Below, piece by piece: positions 15,431 through 23,359 of a stretch of DNA of 26,085 nucleotides. Positions within the stretch are counted from its first letter, which is position 1. Each line of letters begins with the position of its first letter. The stretch spans positions 1 through 26,085 of the forward strand of contig DAHXOW010000025.1 in NCBI GenBank assembly GCA_027364665.1, given 5' to 3'. This DNA comes from a bacterium (lineage in GTDB: Bacteria; Patescibacteriota; UBA1384; CAJBMM01). The notes beneath the pieces were generated by a model. The model was given only the letters and a program-made list of their open reading frames with translations. It was not told the DNA's origin and made no database searches. The translations under genes were made by a program, and so were the position numbers.

Positions 15431-15448
15431 TACCCTTAATGCAACCCT

Positions 15449-16834
15449 TTACTTGTCTCTATTATGATCAAGATTATAATATTTTGTCTGTTCGGGCTGA
15501 AAATAAAGCTGTATGTCTCCCAAGGGACCATTTCGATGCTTGCGTATCAACAACTCGGCCAAATTTCTTTTTTCGGTGTCTTTTTCATAATAATCTTCTC
15601 TGTAAAGAAACATTACAATATCTGCGTCTTGCTCGATTGACCCTGACTCTCTTAAATCTGATAGCTGAGGTATTTTTGGACTACGTTGTTCAACGGCACG
15701 AGAAAGTTGAGATAATGCCAAAACAGGAATGTTCAGCTCGCGGGCAAGGGCTTTTAGCCCTCGTGATATCTCGCCTATTTCCTGCACTCTATTAACTTCG
15801 CCGCTGTTTGTTTTTGTGTTTCCCTGCATCAACTGCAAATAATCAACAATGACCATGTCCAAACCTCGTTCCATCTGTAGACGCCTGGCCTTGGCTCTCA
15901 CTTCCATAACCGTACTCATTGGCGAGTCATCAATAAAAATCGGTGCTTCCGATAAAACGCCCATGGCATAATTTAAACGACTAAAATCTTCTTCGTTCAA
16001 ATTACCCGTTCGTAATTTCCAAGAATCCAATTCGGCCTGGCCGCAAAGCATTCTGTCCACCAACTGTTCTTTACTCATTTCAAGAGAAAAAACTGCCACA
16101 GCCTTCTTTTCTTTGATTGAAGAGTGTTCGGCAATGTTTAACGCAAAAGACGTCTTTCCCATGCCAGGCCTAGCAGCCAAAATCAACAAATCTGATTTTT
16201 GAAAACCAGCAGTAAGATTGTCCAGGTCTTTGAACCCCGTCGGCACCCCACGAATCATTCCTTTGTTTTTATGAAGCAGATCAATTCTCTCAAAACTCTC
16301 AGCCAGTAAATCAGAGATCGGGATAAAGCTTCTGTCGAAAAACTTTTGTGAAACGTTAAATAAAACCTGTTCTGATTGATCCAAAGCCTCGGATGCTTCC
16401 GAAGAAGGATCATAACCGATCTGAATCATACGATTAGCCGCACTGATTAATCTGCGTAAAATAGCTTTTTCTTTCACAATATTAGCGTGGTAAACAACGT
16501 GCGCCGAAGATGGTACCTTTGCAACTAAATTCGCCAGTACCTCCGGACCACCAAGTGCTTCTAAACGTTTCGTTTGTTCCAATTCCTCAGACATGGTTAC
16601 TAAATCAATCGGAACTCGCTTATCAAACAAAGAGAGCATGGCTTCATATATTATGCCGTAGTGATCACGATAAAAATCGTCAGCCGATAAAACAGGAGCG
16701 ACTTTTAAAATTGCCGACTTATCAATTAACAATGACCCAAGGACCGATTCCTCTGCCTCTGTATTCTGTGGCGGCAATTTATCAGAACCGCTGATCAGCC
16801 CTGTAGGTATTGTATTTTTACTGGCTGGGCTCAC
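15449..16834 (-). CDS. dnaB: Replicative DNA helicase DnaB
   Basis: DnaB is the hexameric 5'-3' helicase that unwinds the replication fork. The 461-residue protein has the N-terminal helical primase-binding domain (PPQNTEAEESVLGSLLID at 21-38), a linker, and a RecA-like motor with Walker A ARPGMGKT (221-228), the VFSLEMSKEQL segment, IVDYLQLM (Walker B), and LSQLSRAVEQR. No intein is present and length is normal. The start is GTG at 16834, chosen because AAGGAG lies 5 nt upstream. It begins 14 bp after dnaX, forming a replication gene pair. Confidence 0.97.
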   Translation of the reverse strand: MSPASKNTIPTGLISGSDKLPPQNTEAEESVLGSLLIDKSAILKVAPVLSADDFYRDHYGIIYEAMLSLFDKRVPIDLVTMSEELEQTKRLEALGGPEVLANLVAKVPSSAHVVYHANIVKEKAILRRLISAANRMIQIGYDPSSEASEALDQSEQVLFNVSQKFFDRSFIPISDLLAESFERIDLLHKNKGMIRGVPTGFKDLDNLTAGFQKSDLLILAARPGMGKTSFALNIAEHSSIKEKKAVAVFSLEMSKEQLVDRMLCGQAELDSWKLRTGNLNEEDFSRLNYAMGVLSEAPIFIDDSPMSTVMEVRAKARRLQMERGLDMVIVDYLQLMQGNTKTNSGEVNRVQEIGEISRGLKALARELNIPVLALSQLSRAVEQRSPKIPQLSDLRESGSIEQDADIVMFLYREDYYEKDTEKRNLAELLIRKHRNGPLGDIQLYFQPEQTKYYNLDHNRDK

Positions 16835-16848
16835 AAGTACTCCTTCTT

Positions 16849-18351
16849 CTACGCAGCAAAAATCTCTTTAGTCGCCTCCAGTAAATCTGTCCTGACAGAT
16901 CCAGAATCAGCTGCAGATACCACAAGATTACACCGCAACTGATAGTCAACCCCGGTCAAATTTTTGAGACTGTTTTCTAAGATTACTCGGTTTTTAATTT
17001 CTTGCAATCGGTCGCGGTGAAAAGGAAACCTGACCCCGACAACGAGATGCGGCTGATCACCGTTTTGTATTTCTAATAATTGGGCATTCTGCAATACTGC
17101 AGCCAAGGTGCGATTGCGGGGTTTGATATCATCAATAAATTTTGACCACAACTCCTGTTCTTTATCTCCAGGTTTCCACGAAACAACAGATAGGGTCGAG
17201 GTTTCGTTATTCTTATGATTTTCGGCAATAAATTTTTGTTCAACAACGGGGATTTGTTTTTGTGTAATACTGGATTTCTTATTTTTATCACTATTTACCC
17301 ATAGTCTTACTGTTGCACTGAAAGCTATCGCTATTGGTAAATACGGCTCCGGATGAAATCGGATTTGCCTTAATGCCCAGCCCCACTCTTCAGAGGCACC
17401 CAAAAGTTGATCAATGGTTAAGTTTGCTAAGATTTCAGAGTCACGATTGGACGGGGCTAAATTTATTAAGTCGGATAAAATTCTCAAGACGAAACGTATT
17501 GATTGTTCGGGATCAATCCCCTTGTTAAACCACTCCTTCCAAACCATCAATCCTTTATTTTTTTCATCTAGAGCCGCGAGTTCCAACATTTGTTTAACAT
17601 GATCAGGCGGAACAAAACCAAGTTGATCTGAAATAATTGATTCATCTAGAATACCGTCGTTAACACTGACTTGTTGCAACAATGACAAAGCGTCTCTTCC
17701 CGAACCAGAAGCGACGTCAGCCAACATAGAAGCCCCGCCTTGCGTTAATTCTAATTTTTCTTTTTTCGATACGCTTAACAAATAATTAGCCAACACAGAA
17801 TTAGGAATTAAATGGAAATCAAAACGCTGACAACGAGAAATAATCGTATCCGGAACTTTGCCAATATCTGTAGTAGCCAAAATCATAATCACATGAACTG
17901 GTGGCTCTTCCAACGTTTTTAGAAGAGCATTGAAGGCTTCTTTGGTAAGCATGTGAACTTCATCGATAATATAAATCTTGAATTTCCCTTGCAGAGGAGA
18001 GAGATGAACCTTTTCTCTTAAGACCCTAATATCGTCAATACCACGATTGCTAGCCGCGTCGATTTCTACAACATCCAATATATTACCTTGATCAAATGCC
18101 TGGCAGTTTTGACAATTTCCACATGGCGAAGGCAAATTCCTATCATCATTAATAGGGCTCAAACAATTAACGCTTTTGGCCAGTAACCGAGCCATAGTAG
18201 TTTTGCCAACACCTCTAGGACCACAAAAAAGATAAGCATGTCCAATTAAATTTTTCTGCAAAGCGCGTTGAAGAGAAAGGACGACATGGTCTTGGCCGAC
18301 GACATCAGCGTAAGATTGGGGTCTCCATTTTCTATACCACGTCAAGGTCAT
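16849..18351 (-). CDS. dnaX: DNA polymerase III subunit gamma/tau
   Basis: DnaX is the ATPase motor of the clamp loader that places the sliding clamp on DNA. The 500-residue protein has Walker A GPRGVGKT (44-51), a zinc site with C63, C77, C80 and C83 (CGNCQNC), the DEVH box (130-133), KTLEEPP, the SRC motif (172-174), the collar domain, and a C-terminal part of about 120 residues that may bind polymerase or helicase. I saw no clear A-run slippery site for making a shorter gamma form. ATG start, with AGGA about 10 nt upstream. It is the first gene of the 17-kb - strand block. Confidence 0.96.
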   Translation of the reverse strand: MTLTWYRKWRPQSYADVVGQDHVVLSLQRALQKNLIGHAYLFCGPRGVGKTTMARLLAKSVNCLSPINDDRNLPSPCGNCQNCQAFDQGNILDVVEIDAASNRGIDDIRVLREKVHLSPLQGKFKIYIIDEVHMLTKEAFNALLKTLEEPPVHVIMILATTDIGKVPDTIISRCQRFDFHLIPNSVLANYLLSVSKKEKLELTQGGASMLADVASGSGRDALSLLQQVSVNDGILDESIISDQLGFVPPDHVKQMLELAALDEKNKGLMVWKEWFNKGIDPEQSIRFVLRILSDLINLAPSNRDSEILANLTIDQLLGASEEWGWALRQIRFHPEPYLPIAIAFSATVRLWVNSDKNKKSSITQKQIPVVEQKFIAENHKNNETSTLSVVSWKPGDKEQELWSKFIDDIKPRNRTLAAVLQNAQLLEIQNGDQPHLVVGVRFPFHRDRLQEIKNRVILENSLKNLTGVDYQLRCNLVVSAADSGSVRTDLLEATKEIFAA

Positions 18352-18497
18352 ACAGACTGTTTCCTGTCTTTATTATTACGTATACAAATTACAGCTAGAC
18401 TAATGCAAAAGCAAGCCAAAATGATTCTTGTCTTACCTGATTAAAAATAAATTGTACAGCGATTAAGCAAACGGGTAAAATGAAAAAGAGGGGTAAC
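18352..18497. other. Divergent intergenic region between dnaX and pilB
   Basis: This 146-bp AT-rich stretch separates the - strand replication/translation genes from the + strand pilus genes, so it should hold both promoters. Candidates are weak: on the - strand TTGCAT with TATACG 18 nt away towards dnaX, and on the + strand TTGTCT followed by AT-rich sequence. I saw no strong repeat or terminator here. Confidence 0.5.
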
Positions 18498-20204
18498 ATG
18501 TCAGACAACCAGCCATTGAATAGCAATGATGTCCATCGTGGCGCGATGATTCCAGTAAAAATATCAAGCAACACAAATATAAATAGTGATGTGGCTACTG
18601 CCAGTGATTTAATTAAAGACACTACGGAAGATGAGGCCTCTAAATATCTCAGTTCAACGCCGATTAATATTGAATACGCTGATTTAAGTCATGTTGCTAT
18701 ACCAAAAGAAATATTAAATCTTGTACCCGAACACATAGCTCGCAGATTCCAGTCGGTTCCGGTTAAGTTAGACGGTAACACCTTAACTGTGGCTATGATA
18801 GATCCACAAGACATCGAAACAATTGAGCTTATAAAAAGAAAAACCGGGTATGAGGTAAGTCCTCAGCTGACAACACAAGATGATATAAATCATGTTTTGG
18901 ACCAATATACTGGTCTCCAAGCAGAGGTACAGGAAGCTATTGATTCGGCTGATTTAAGAACAGATAGCCAAGAAGCGCCTCAAAAAGCGACGGAGGTTAA
19001 TTTCGATGATCAAGAAGCTCCAACTTCTAGAGTGGTTTATTCGTTACTAAAGAGAGCCGTCAGAGAAAAGGCTTCTGATATTCATATTGAGCCAGAAGAA
19101 CACGAGGTCTCTGTAAGATTCAGATTGGATGGAGTGTTGCACAAAAAAATTAGCTTACCCAAAGAAATTCAAGCGGCGGTTATTTCAAGATTAAAGATAT
19201 TAGCTAATTTAAAAATTGATGAGCAAAGAGTCCCTCAAGATGGCAGAATTCAATTAACCATTGACAAACGTGAGATTGACTTTCGTATTTCGACCATTCC
19301 TCTAGTAACCGGCGAAAAAATTGTTTTGAGAATTTTGGATAAAAGCGTTGGAATTCTTACCCTGGATCAACTGGGCCTGCGCGGAGAATCGAGAAAGTCT
19401 CTAGAAAATGGCATAAGTAAAAGTCACGGTATGACACTGATCACCGGGCCAACAGGATCCGGAAAAACAACATCACTTTATGCCATTTTGGGAGAATTAA
19501 TAAATCCTGGAGTAAATATCGTGACGCTGGAAGATCCTGTAGAATATCGAATGTTAGGCATTAACCAAAGCCAAATAAATACTGACGTGGGCTATTCTTT
19601 CGCTTCCGGACTAAGAGCGATTTTAAGGCAAGATCCTAATATTGTTATGGTTGGTGAGATCAGAGACAAAGAAACAGCCGAGATGGGTATTCAAGCGGCA
19701 CTCACCGGACACATTGTCTTATCAACACTGCACACAAACGACGCCGCGGGCGCTATCCCCCGGCTAATCGATATGGACGTTGAAGCGTTTCTTATTACGT
19801 CATCAATTAATACTGTTGTGGCTCAAAGATTAGCCAGAAAAACCTGTGAAAGCTGTAAGGAAAAATACCAACCGAGCACCGCAGAAATTGAAATGATAAA
19901 CAATATTATTGCCGAAATGCCAGAAGAAACTAAAAAATCAACCGAAAAAAGAAATCTTGATTTTTATTATGGTCAAGGCTGCGACGAGTGCAATCATACA
20001 GGATATAAAGGGCGTATAGGAATTTTTGAAGTATTGTCAGTAGACGATGATTTAAAAGCTATAATTCTGGGCAACGTTTCATCTGAAACCATTCGTAAAA
20101 AGGCTATAGCAAATGGAATGATAACAATGATTCAGGACGGGATTTTAAAAGCTTTAGACGGCATAACTACGCTGGAAGAAGTTTGGAGAGTAACCAAGGA
20201 ATAG
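18498..20204 (+). CDS. pilB: Type IV pilus assembly ATPase PilB (GspE family)
   Basis: PilB is the cytoplasmic hexameric ATPase that drives pilus extension. I start it at the ATG at 18498 (568 residues) because GAGGGG lies 4 nt upstream; the in-frame ATG at 18480 has a poorer site. An Asp/Ser-rich N-terminus is followed by an MshEN/GspE-N domain (about 55-140) and the ATPase core. Motifs are Walker A GPTGSGKT (317-324), Asp box LEDPVEYR (344-351), Walker B NIVMVGEIRD (381-390) and His box STLHTNDA (409-416). A zinc site with CESC (450, 453) and CDEC (495, 498) is typical of PilB/GspE rather than PilT. First gene of the pilus operon; pilC follows after 1 bp. Confidence 0.95.
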   Translation: MSDNQPLNSNDVHRGAMIPVKISSNTNINSDVATASDLIKDTTEDEASKYLSSTPINIEYADLSHVAIPKEILNLVPEHIARRFQSVPVKLDGNTLTVAMIDPQDIETIELIKRKTGYEVSPQLTTQDDINHVLDQYTGLQAEVQEAIDSADLRTDSQEAPQKATEVNFDDQEAPTSRVVYSLLKRAVREKASDIHIEPEEHEVSVRFRLDGVLHKKISLPKEIQAAVISRLKILANLKIDEQRVPQDGRIQLTIDKREIDFRISTIPLVTGEKIVLRILDKSVGILTLDQLGLRGESRKSLENGISKSHGMTLITGPTGSGKTTSLYAILGELINPGVNIVTLEDPVEYRMLGINQSQINTDVGYSFASGLRAILRQDPNIVMVGEIRDKETAEMGIQAALTGHIVLSTLHTNDAAGAIPRLIDMDVEAFLITSSINTVVAQRLARKTCESCKEKYQPSTAEIEMINNIIAEMPEETKKSTEKRNLDFYYGQGCDECNHTGYKGRIGIFEVLSVDDDLKAIILGNVSSETIRKKAIANGMITMIQDGILKALDGITTLEEVWRVTKE

Positions 20205-20205
20205 G

Positions 20206-21417
20206 ATGGGAAATTTTAGATACGAGGCAAGAACACAATCAGGCCAGAAACAAAAAGGATCTGTTAACGCAGAAAGTGTCACCGAGGCCACGAAAAAACT
20301 TCGGGACCAGGATCTGATAGTTTTAAATTTAACCGAAGAAAAAAACGATAACAAAGACAAAACTAAACTGCCATTCGGAACAAGAATCTCGGAAAAAAGT
20401 AAGATAGTTTTTATCCAACAACTATCAATAATGATCAAAGCCGGATTACCGATCACTCAAGCGCTACACTCAGCAGCTGATGAGGCTGCTAGCCCGGCTT
20501 TAAAAAAAATAATCGACAATATTACAAAGGACGTAGAGGGCGGATCACAATTATCATCGGCTTTCGCAAAGTATTCAACAGTGTTTGATCAAGTTTTTAT
20601 CAGCGTTATCAGGGGCGGTGAAAAAAGCGGCAAAATAGAAGAAGTTTTATTAAGACTATCCTCTCAAATGGAAAAAGATTATGACATCAAGTCAAAAATC
20701 AAAGGAGCTTTGACTTATCCAGCTTTTGTTCTGGTTGCGATGGCGGTTATTGTCACTTTTATAATGGTTTATGTAATACCACAAATACAAAGCGTTTTTG
20801 TACAAAACAATGCTCAATTGCCAGCTTTAACAGTTATGATAATCGGCATTTCAAACTTTATGATTCATCAATGGTATTTTTTGATTATGGCTATCGTTAT
20901 TATTATTTTCGCCTATCACTTTTATTCCAAGACTCAAAGCGGCAGATACAATATAGATTTACTACTAATCAATTTACCAATTTTTGGCAACCTGATTCGC
21001 AAAGTCAGCATTGCTAGATTTGCTAGAATTTTTGCCACTTTGTTATCATCTGGCATTCCTATGATTGAGATCTTTGATACTTCTAGAGAAGTATTAGGAA
21101 ACAAGGTGTTCGAGAAAGAAATAACGCAAGTGGGACATGATGTTGAAAATGGCTTGGAATTGTCTGCCGCCTTAAAAAAACAACCTCATCTTCCAACAAT
21201 GCTAACTCAGCTAACTTACGTCGGCGAAAAAAGCGGAACCATAGATGAAGTATATCAAAATCTAGCTGATTTTATGGAAAAAGACGTAGATAACGTAACA
21301 AGAAACATGACCGCCTTATTAGAACCAATACTAATGTTAATCATGGGTTTAGTTGTCGGCTCTATTGTTGTGGCTGTTTTCTTACCTATTTACTCATTGA
21401 CCAGTAGTATTTCATAA
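20206..21417 (+). CDS. pilC: Type IV pilus inner-membrane platform protein PilC
   Basis: PilC (GspF family) is the inner-membrane platform that couples PilB to pilin insertion. The 403-residue protein has two T2SSF domains (about 65-190 and 265-395), each with the IKAGLPITQAL/LLSSGIPMIEIF and GEKSGxI(D/E)EV patterns (RGGEKSGKIEEV, YVGEKSGTIDEV). There are three membrane helices (about 165-195, 204-237 and 364-398). Length is normal. It begins 1 bp after the pilB stop, with AAGGA upstream within the pilB end. Confidence 0.96.
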   Translation: MGNFRYEARTQSGQKQKGSVNAESVTEATKKLRDQDLIVLNLTEEKNDNKDKTKLPFGTRISEKSKIVFIQQLSIMIKAGLPITQALHSAADEAASPALKKIIDNITKDVEGGSQLSSAFAKYSTVFDQVFISVIRGGEKSGKIEEVLLRLSSQMEKDYDIKSKIKGALTYPAFVLVAMAVIVTFIMVYVIPQIQSVFVQNNAQLPALTVMIIGISNFMIHQWYFLIMAIVIIIFAYHFYSKTQSGRYNIDLLLINLPIFGNLIRKVSIARFARIFATLLSSGIPMIEIFDTSREVLGNKVFEKEITQVGHDVENGLELSAALKKQPHLPTMLTQLTYVGEKSGTIDEVYQNLADFMEKDVDNVTRNMTALLEPILMLIMGLVVGSIVVAVFLPIYSLTSSIS

Positions 21418-21422
21418 AAGGA

Positions 21423-22781
21423 ATGAACCAAACCAAAAGAAAAAAATCAGTCACGCTTATCGAGGCCGTAATTGACATGGCCTTGTTGGCGTTTATTTCG
21501 GTAATTGTTATTACTTCACTTTTGGCTGGGCTCAGATCAGCTCAGCAATCAGCCGAGATGGCTTCTGCTGCACAGTTAGCAAATCAACAAATGGAAGATC
21601 TGCATAACCTATCGTACACCGCCCTGGCAACCAAGAGTGGCATAATATTTCCTCAGGGAAATATCCCCGACTATCAAACGGTTAATCATGATAATTTTCA
21701 GCTCACAATTCACACTCAAATTATTTATGTTGATGACCCTTATGACGGAACGGCAAACAGTAATCCACCTGATTTAGATCCAGCAGACTACAAAAAAATT
21801 ACCGTTACGGTTAGCGATGCCGTCACCGGCGTTTCTTTGGCTAGTATAACCACAGATATTGCTTCACGGGCAGCCGAAACATCATCTAATACCGGTATTC
21901 TAGACATCAGCGTTTTAAACGCTAGCGGACAACCTGTTAGCAACGCGACGGTAAACATCATTAACACAACTATTCAACCAAATATTACAATGTCCAGCCT
22001 AACTCAACAAAATGGCACTTTGTTTATTCCCAATTTGCCACCATCTTCCGGCTATCATGTTGTAGTAACAAAGTCTGGCTATAGTACAGATTACACTTCT
22101 CCGATCACAACATCTAATCCTGAGCCGACCAATCCGGACGCCTCCGTATTGTCACAACAAGTCACCACTGTAACGTTAAACATTGATTTGCTATCACAAA
22201 TAACAATTGAATTAACAGGAAACAACGGAAATCCAATCAGCGCGACATTTACAGGACAAAAAATTATCGGGAATAACCCAGCAAATACTCCAACTTCCAT
22301 ACCAAAAACACAATTCACTCAAAACATAAACAATGGAACTGTTATTAATAATTTGGAATACGACTCTTATAACGTAACTTTGAATAATGGCTGGTATTTC
22401 ACTACCTGTTCGCCATATCAACCTTTTGACCTGTCCCCAAATACAAACCTAACCGTTTCTTGTTCTGTGACGCAAGATAATACGTTACCCAGAATAGTTA
22501 GCATAACTCCCACAACTGCAAACAACACCGATAGCGCCGCGAGCTTTGAAATTGACGGTTATAATTTTGCCAGCAACGCAACGGTAACCATACAAAGCGG
22601 AACCAATTCTAGCATAACATTACCCAACTTAACGGTTAGCTCAAACGGAACTGTTATATCAGGAACGGTTGACTTTACCTCGATTCCGTTAGGAACCTAC
22701 AATGTCACAGTAAGTAATAGCCAAACATCTCAAACGACTCAGGCAAACGGCCTAATCATAGTACAAGCAACATCTCCTTAA
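21423..22781 (+). CDS. Large prepilin-like protein with carboxypeptidase-regulatory-like and IPT/TIG domains
   Basis: This 452-residue protein has a class III prepilin-type start: basic KRKK, then SVTLIEAVIDMALLAF with the Glu at +5 (E14) and a long hydrophobic helix (10-37). The -1 residue would be Ser9 instead of the usual Gly. The periplasmic part contains a beta-rich carboxypeptidase-regulatory-like domain (about 157-228, ILDISVLNASGQPVSNATV) and a C-terminal IPT/TIG-like Ig domain (about 356-448, IVSITPTTAN and FEIDGYNFASNATVTI), with two cysteines (C329, C347) that could pair. It is much larger than a major pilin, so a minor, tip-located or adhesive pilin is likely. Five bp separate it from pilC. 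Confidence 0.82.
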   Translation: MNQTKRKKSVTLIEAVIDMALLAFISVIVITSLLAGLRSAQQSAEMASAAQLANQQMEDLHNLSYTALATKSGIIFPQGNIPDYQTVNHDNFQLTIHTQIIYVDDPYDGTANSNPPDLDPADYKKITVTVSDAVTGVSLASITTDIASRAAETSSNTGILDISVLNASGQPVSNATVNIINTTIQPNITMSSLTQQNGTLFIPNLPPSSGYHVVVTKSGYSTDYTSPITTSNPEPTNPDASVLSQQVTTVTLNIDLLSQITIELTGNNGNPISATFTGQKIIGNNPANTPTSIPKTQFTQNINNGTVINNLEYDSYNVTLNNGWYFTTCSPYQPFDLSPNTNLTVSCSVTQDNTLPRIVSITPTTANNTDSAASFEIDGYNFASNATVTIQSGTNSSITLPNLTVSSNGTVISGTVDFTSIPLGTYNVTVSNSQTSQTTQANGLIIVQATSP

Positions 22782-22785
22782 AAAC

Positions 22786-23358
22786 ATGAAAAAAACCTTC
22801 ACTTTGATAGAAATAGTAATAAGCATGGCCATACTGAGCATTATCGGACTGATTATTGTGACGTTTACCGAAAATGGTTACAACGTATTCCGTAACAGTC
22901 AGTCACTTAGTGTTGGGGTCTCTGAAAGTGACGCTTTGACCAGCAGACTAGCAAACGCACTAAGAGGCGGCTTTCAAGTAATTTCTGCTACTCCAAGCAG
23001 CATTACAGCTTTGAGTTATTATGCACCGTCCGACCAAACCCCCACTGAGGTATCAATCAGTCAATCTGAGTCTCAATTAATCTTAAGTACCATATCTGGT
23101 GTCGCATCCGTCGGGGGTGGCTATAGCTACGATCCAACAACCGCCATAACCAAAACTATTGCGACCAATTTTGATGTCAATGCGAATGTTCCATTATTTC
23201 AGTATTATAATGAAAATGAGGTGTTGCTGACTTCTCCGATCGATATTAACGCCATCCATCTAATACACATAACGGTAACTGTTCAGTCCCCCACGATAAA
23301 TAAAATCTTGTCATCCGAAACTGATGTTGAATTAAGAAATCTTAAAACCAATTTGTAG
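22786..23358 (+). CDS. Prepilin-like minor pilin (PilW/GspJ-type)
   Basis: The 190-residue protein starts MKKTFTLIEIVISMAIL, with a +5 Glu (E9) and one N-terminal helix (5-27), followed by a mostly beta-type periplasmic domain. Size and the SDALTSRLANALRGG segment after the helix resemble PilW/GspJ-like minor pilins. The -1 position is Thr4 instead of Gly. No ribosome site is obvious; it starts 4 bp after the previous stop, so coupling is likely. It probably joins the neighbouring pilins in a priming or tip complex. Confidence 0.82.
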   Translation: MKKTFTLIEIVISMAILSIIGLIIVTFTENGYNVFRNSQSLSVGVSESDALTSRLANALRGGFQVISATPSSITALSYYAPSDQTPTEVSISQSESQLILSTISGVASVGGGYSYDPTTAITKTIATNFDVNANVPLFQYYNENEVLLTSPIDINAIHLIHITVTVQSPTINKILSSETDVELRNLKTNL

Positions 23359-23359
23359 C

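Larger units (their letters stand above)
15226..15448. other. Intergenic region between dnaB and uvrD
   Basis: These 223 bp are unusually long for this densely packed window. On the - strand they hold, in order, a sigma-70-like promoter, a short hairpin (TAGCAT/ATGCTA), a GGAG/CTCC hairpin, a long terminator-like inverted repeat and a -10-like box next to the uvrD GTG. Two short - strand frames are present (20 codons from the ATG at 15355, 48 codons from the ATG at 15387), neither with a clear Shine-Dalgarno sequence. Confidence 0.7.

Noticed and set aside
15424..15795. A 123-codon + strand frame over the dnaB 3' end
   Set aside because: Antisense to the conserved DnaB C-terminal part; no recognisable motif.
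18480..18497. ATG at 18480 as the pilB start
   Set aside because: The ATG at 18498 has GAGGGG 4 nt upstream, a much better ribosome site; the extra six residues carry no known feature.
18395..18622. A 75-codon - strand frame encoding a hydrophobic peptide between dnaX and pilB
   Set aside because: More than half of it is antisense to the pilB start and it has no convincing ribosome site. Its hydrophobicity follows from the polar codons on the opposite strand.
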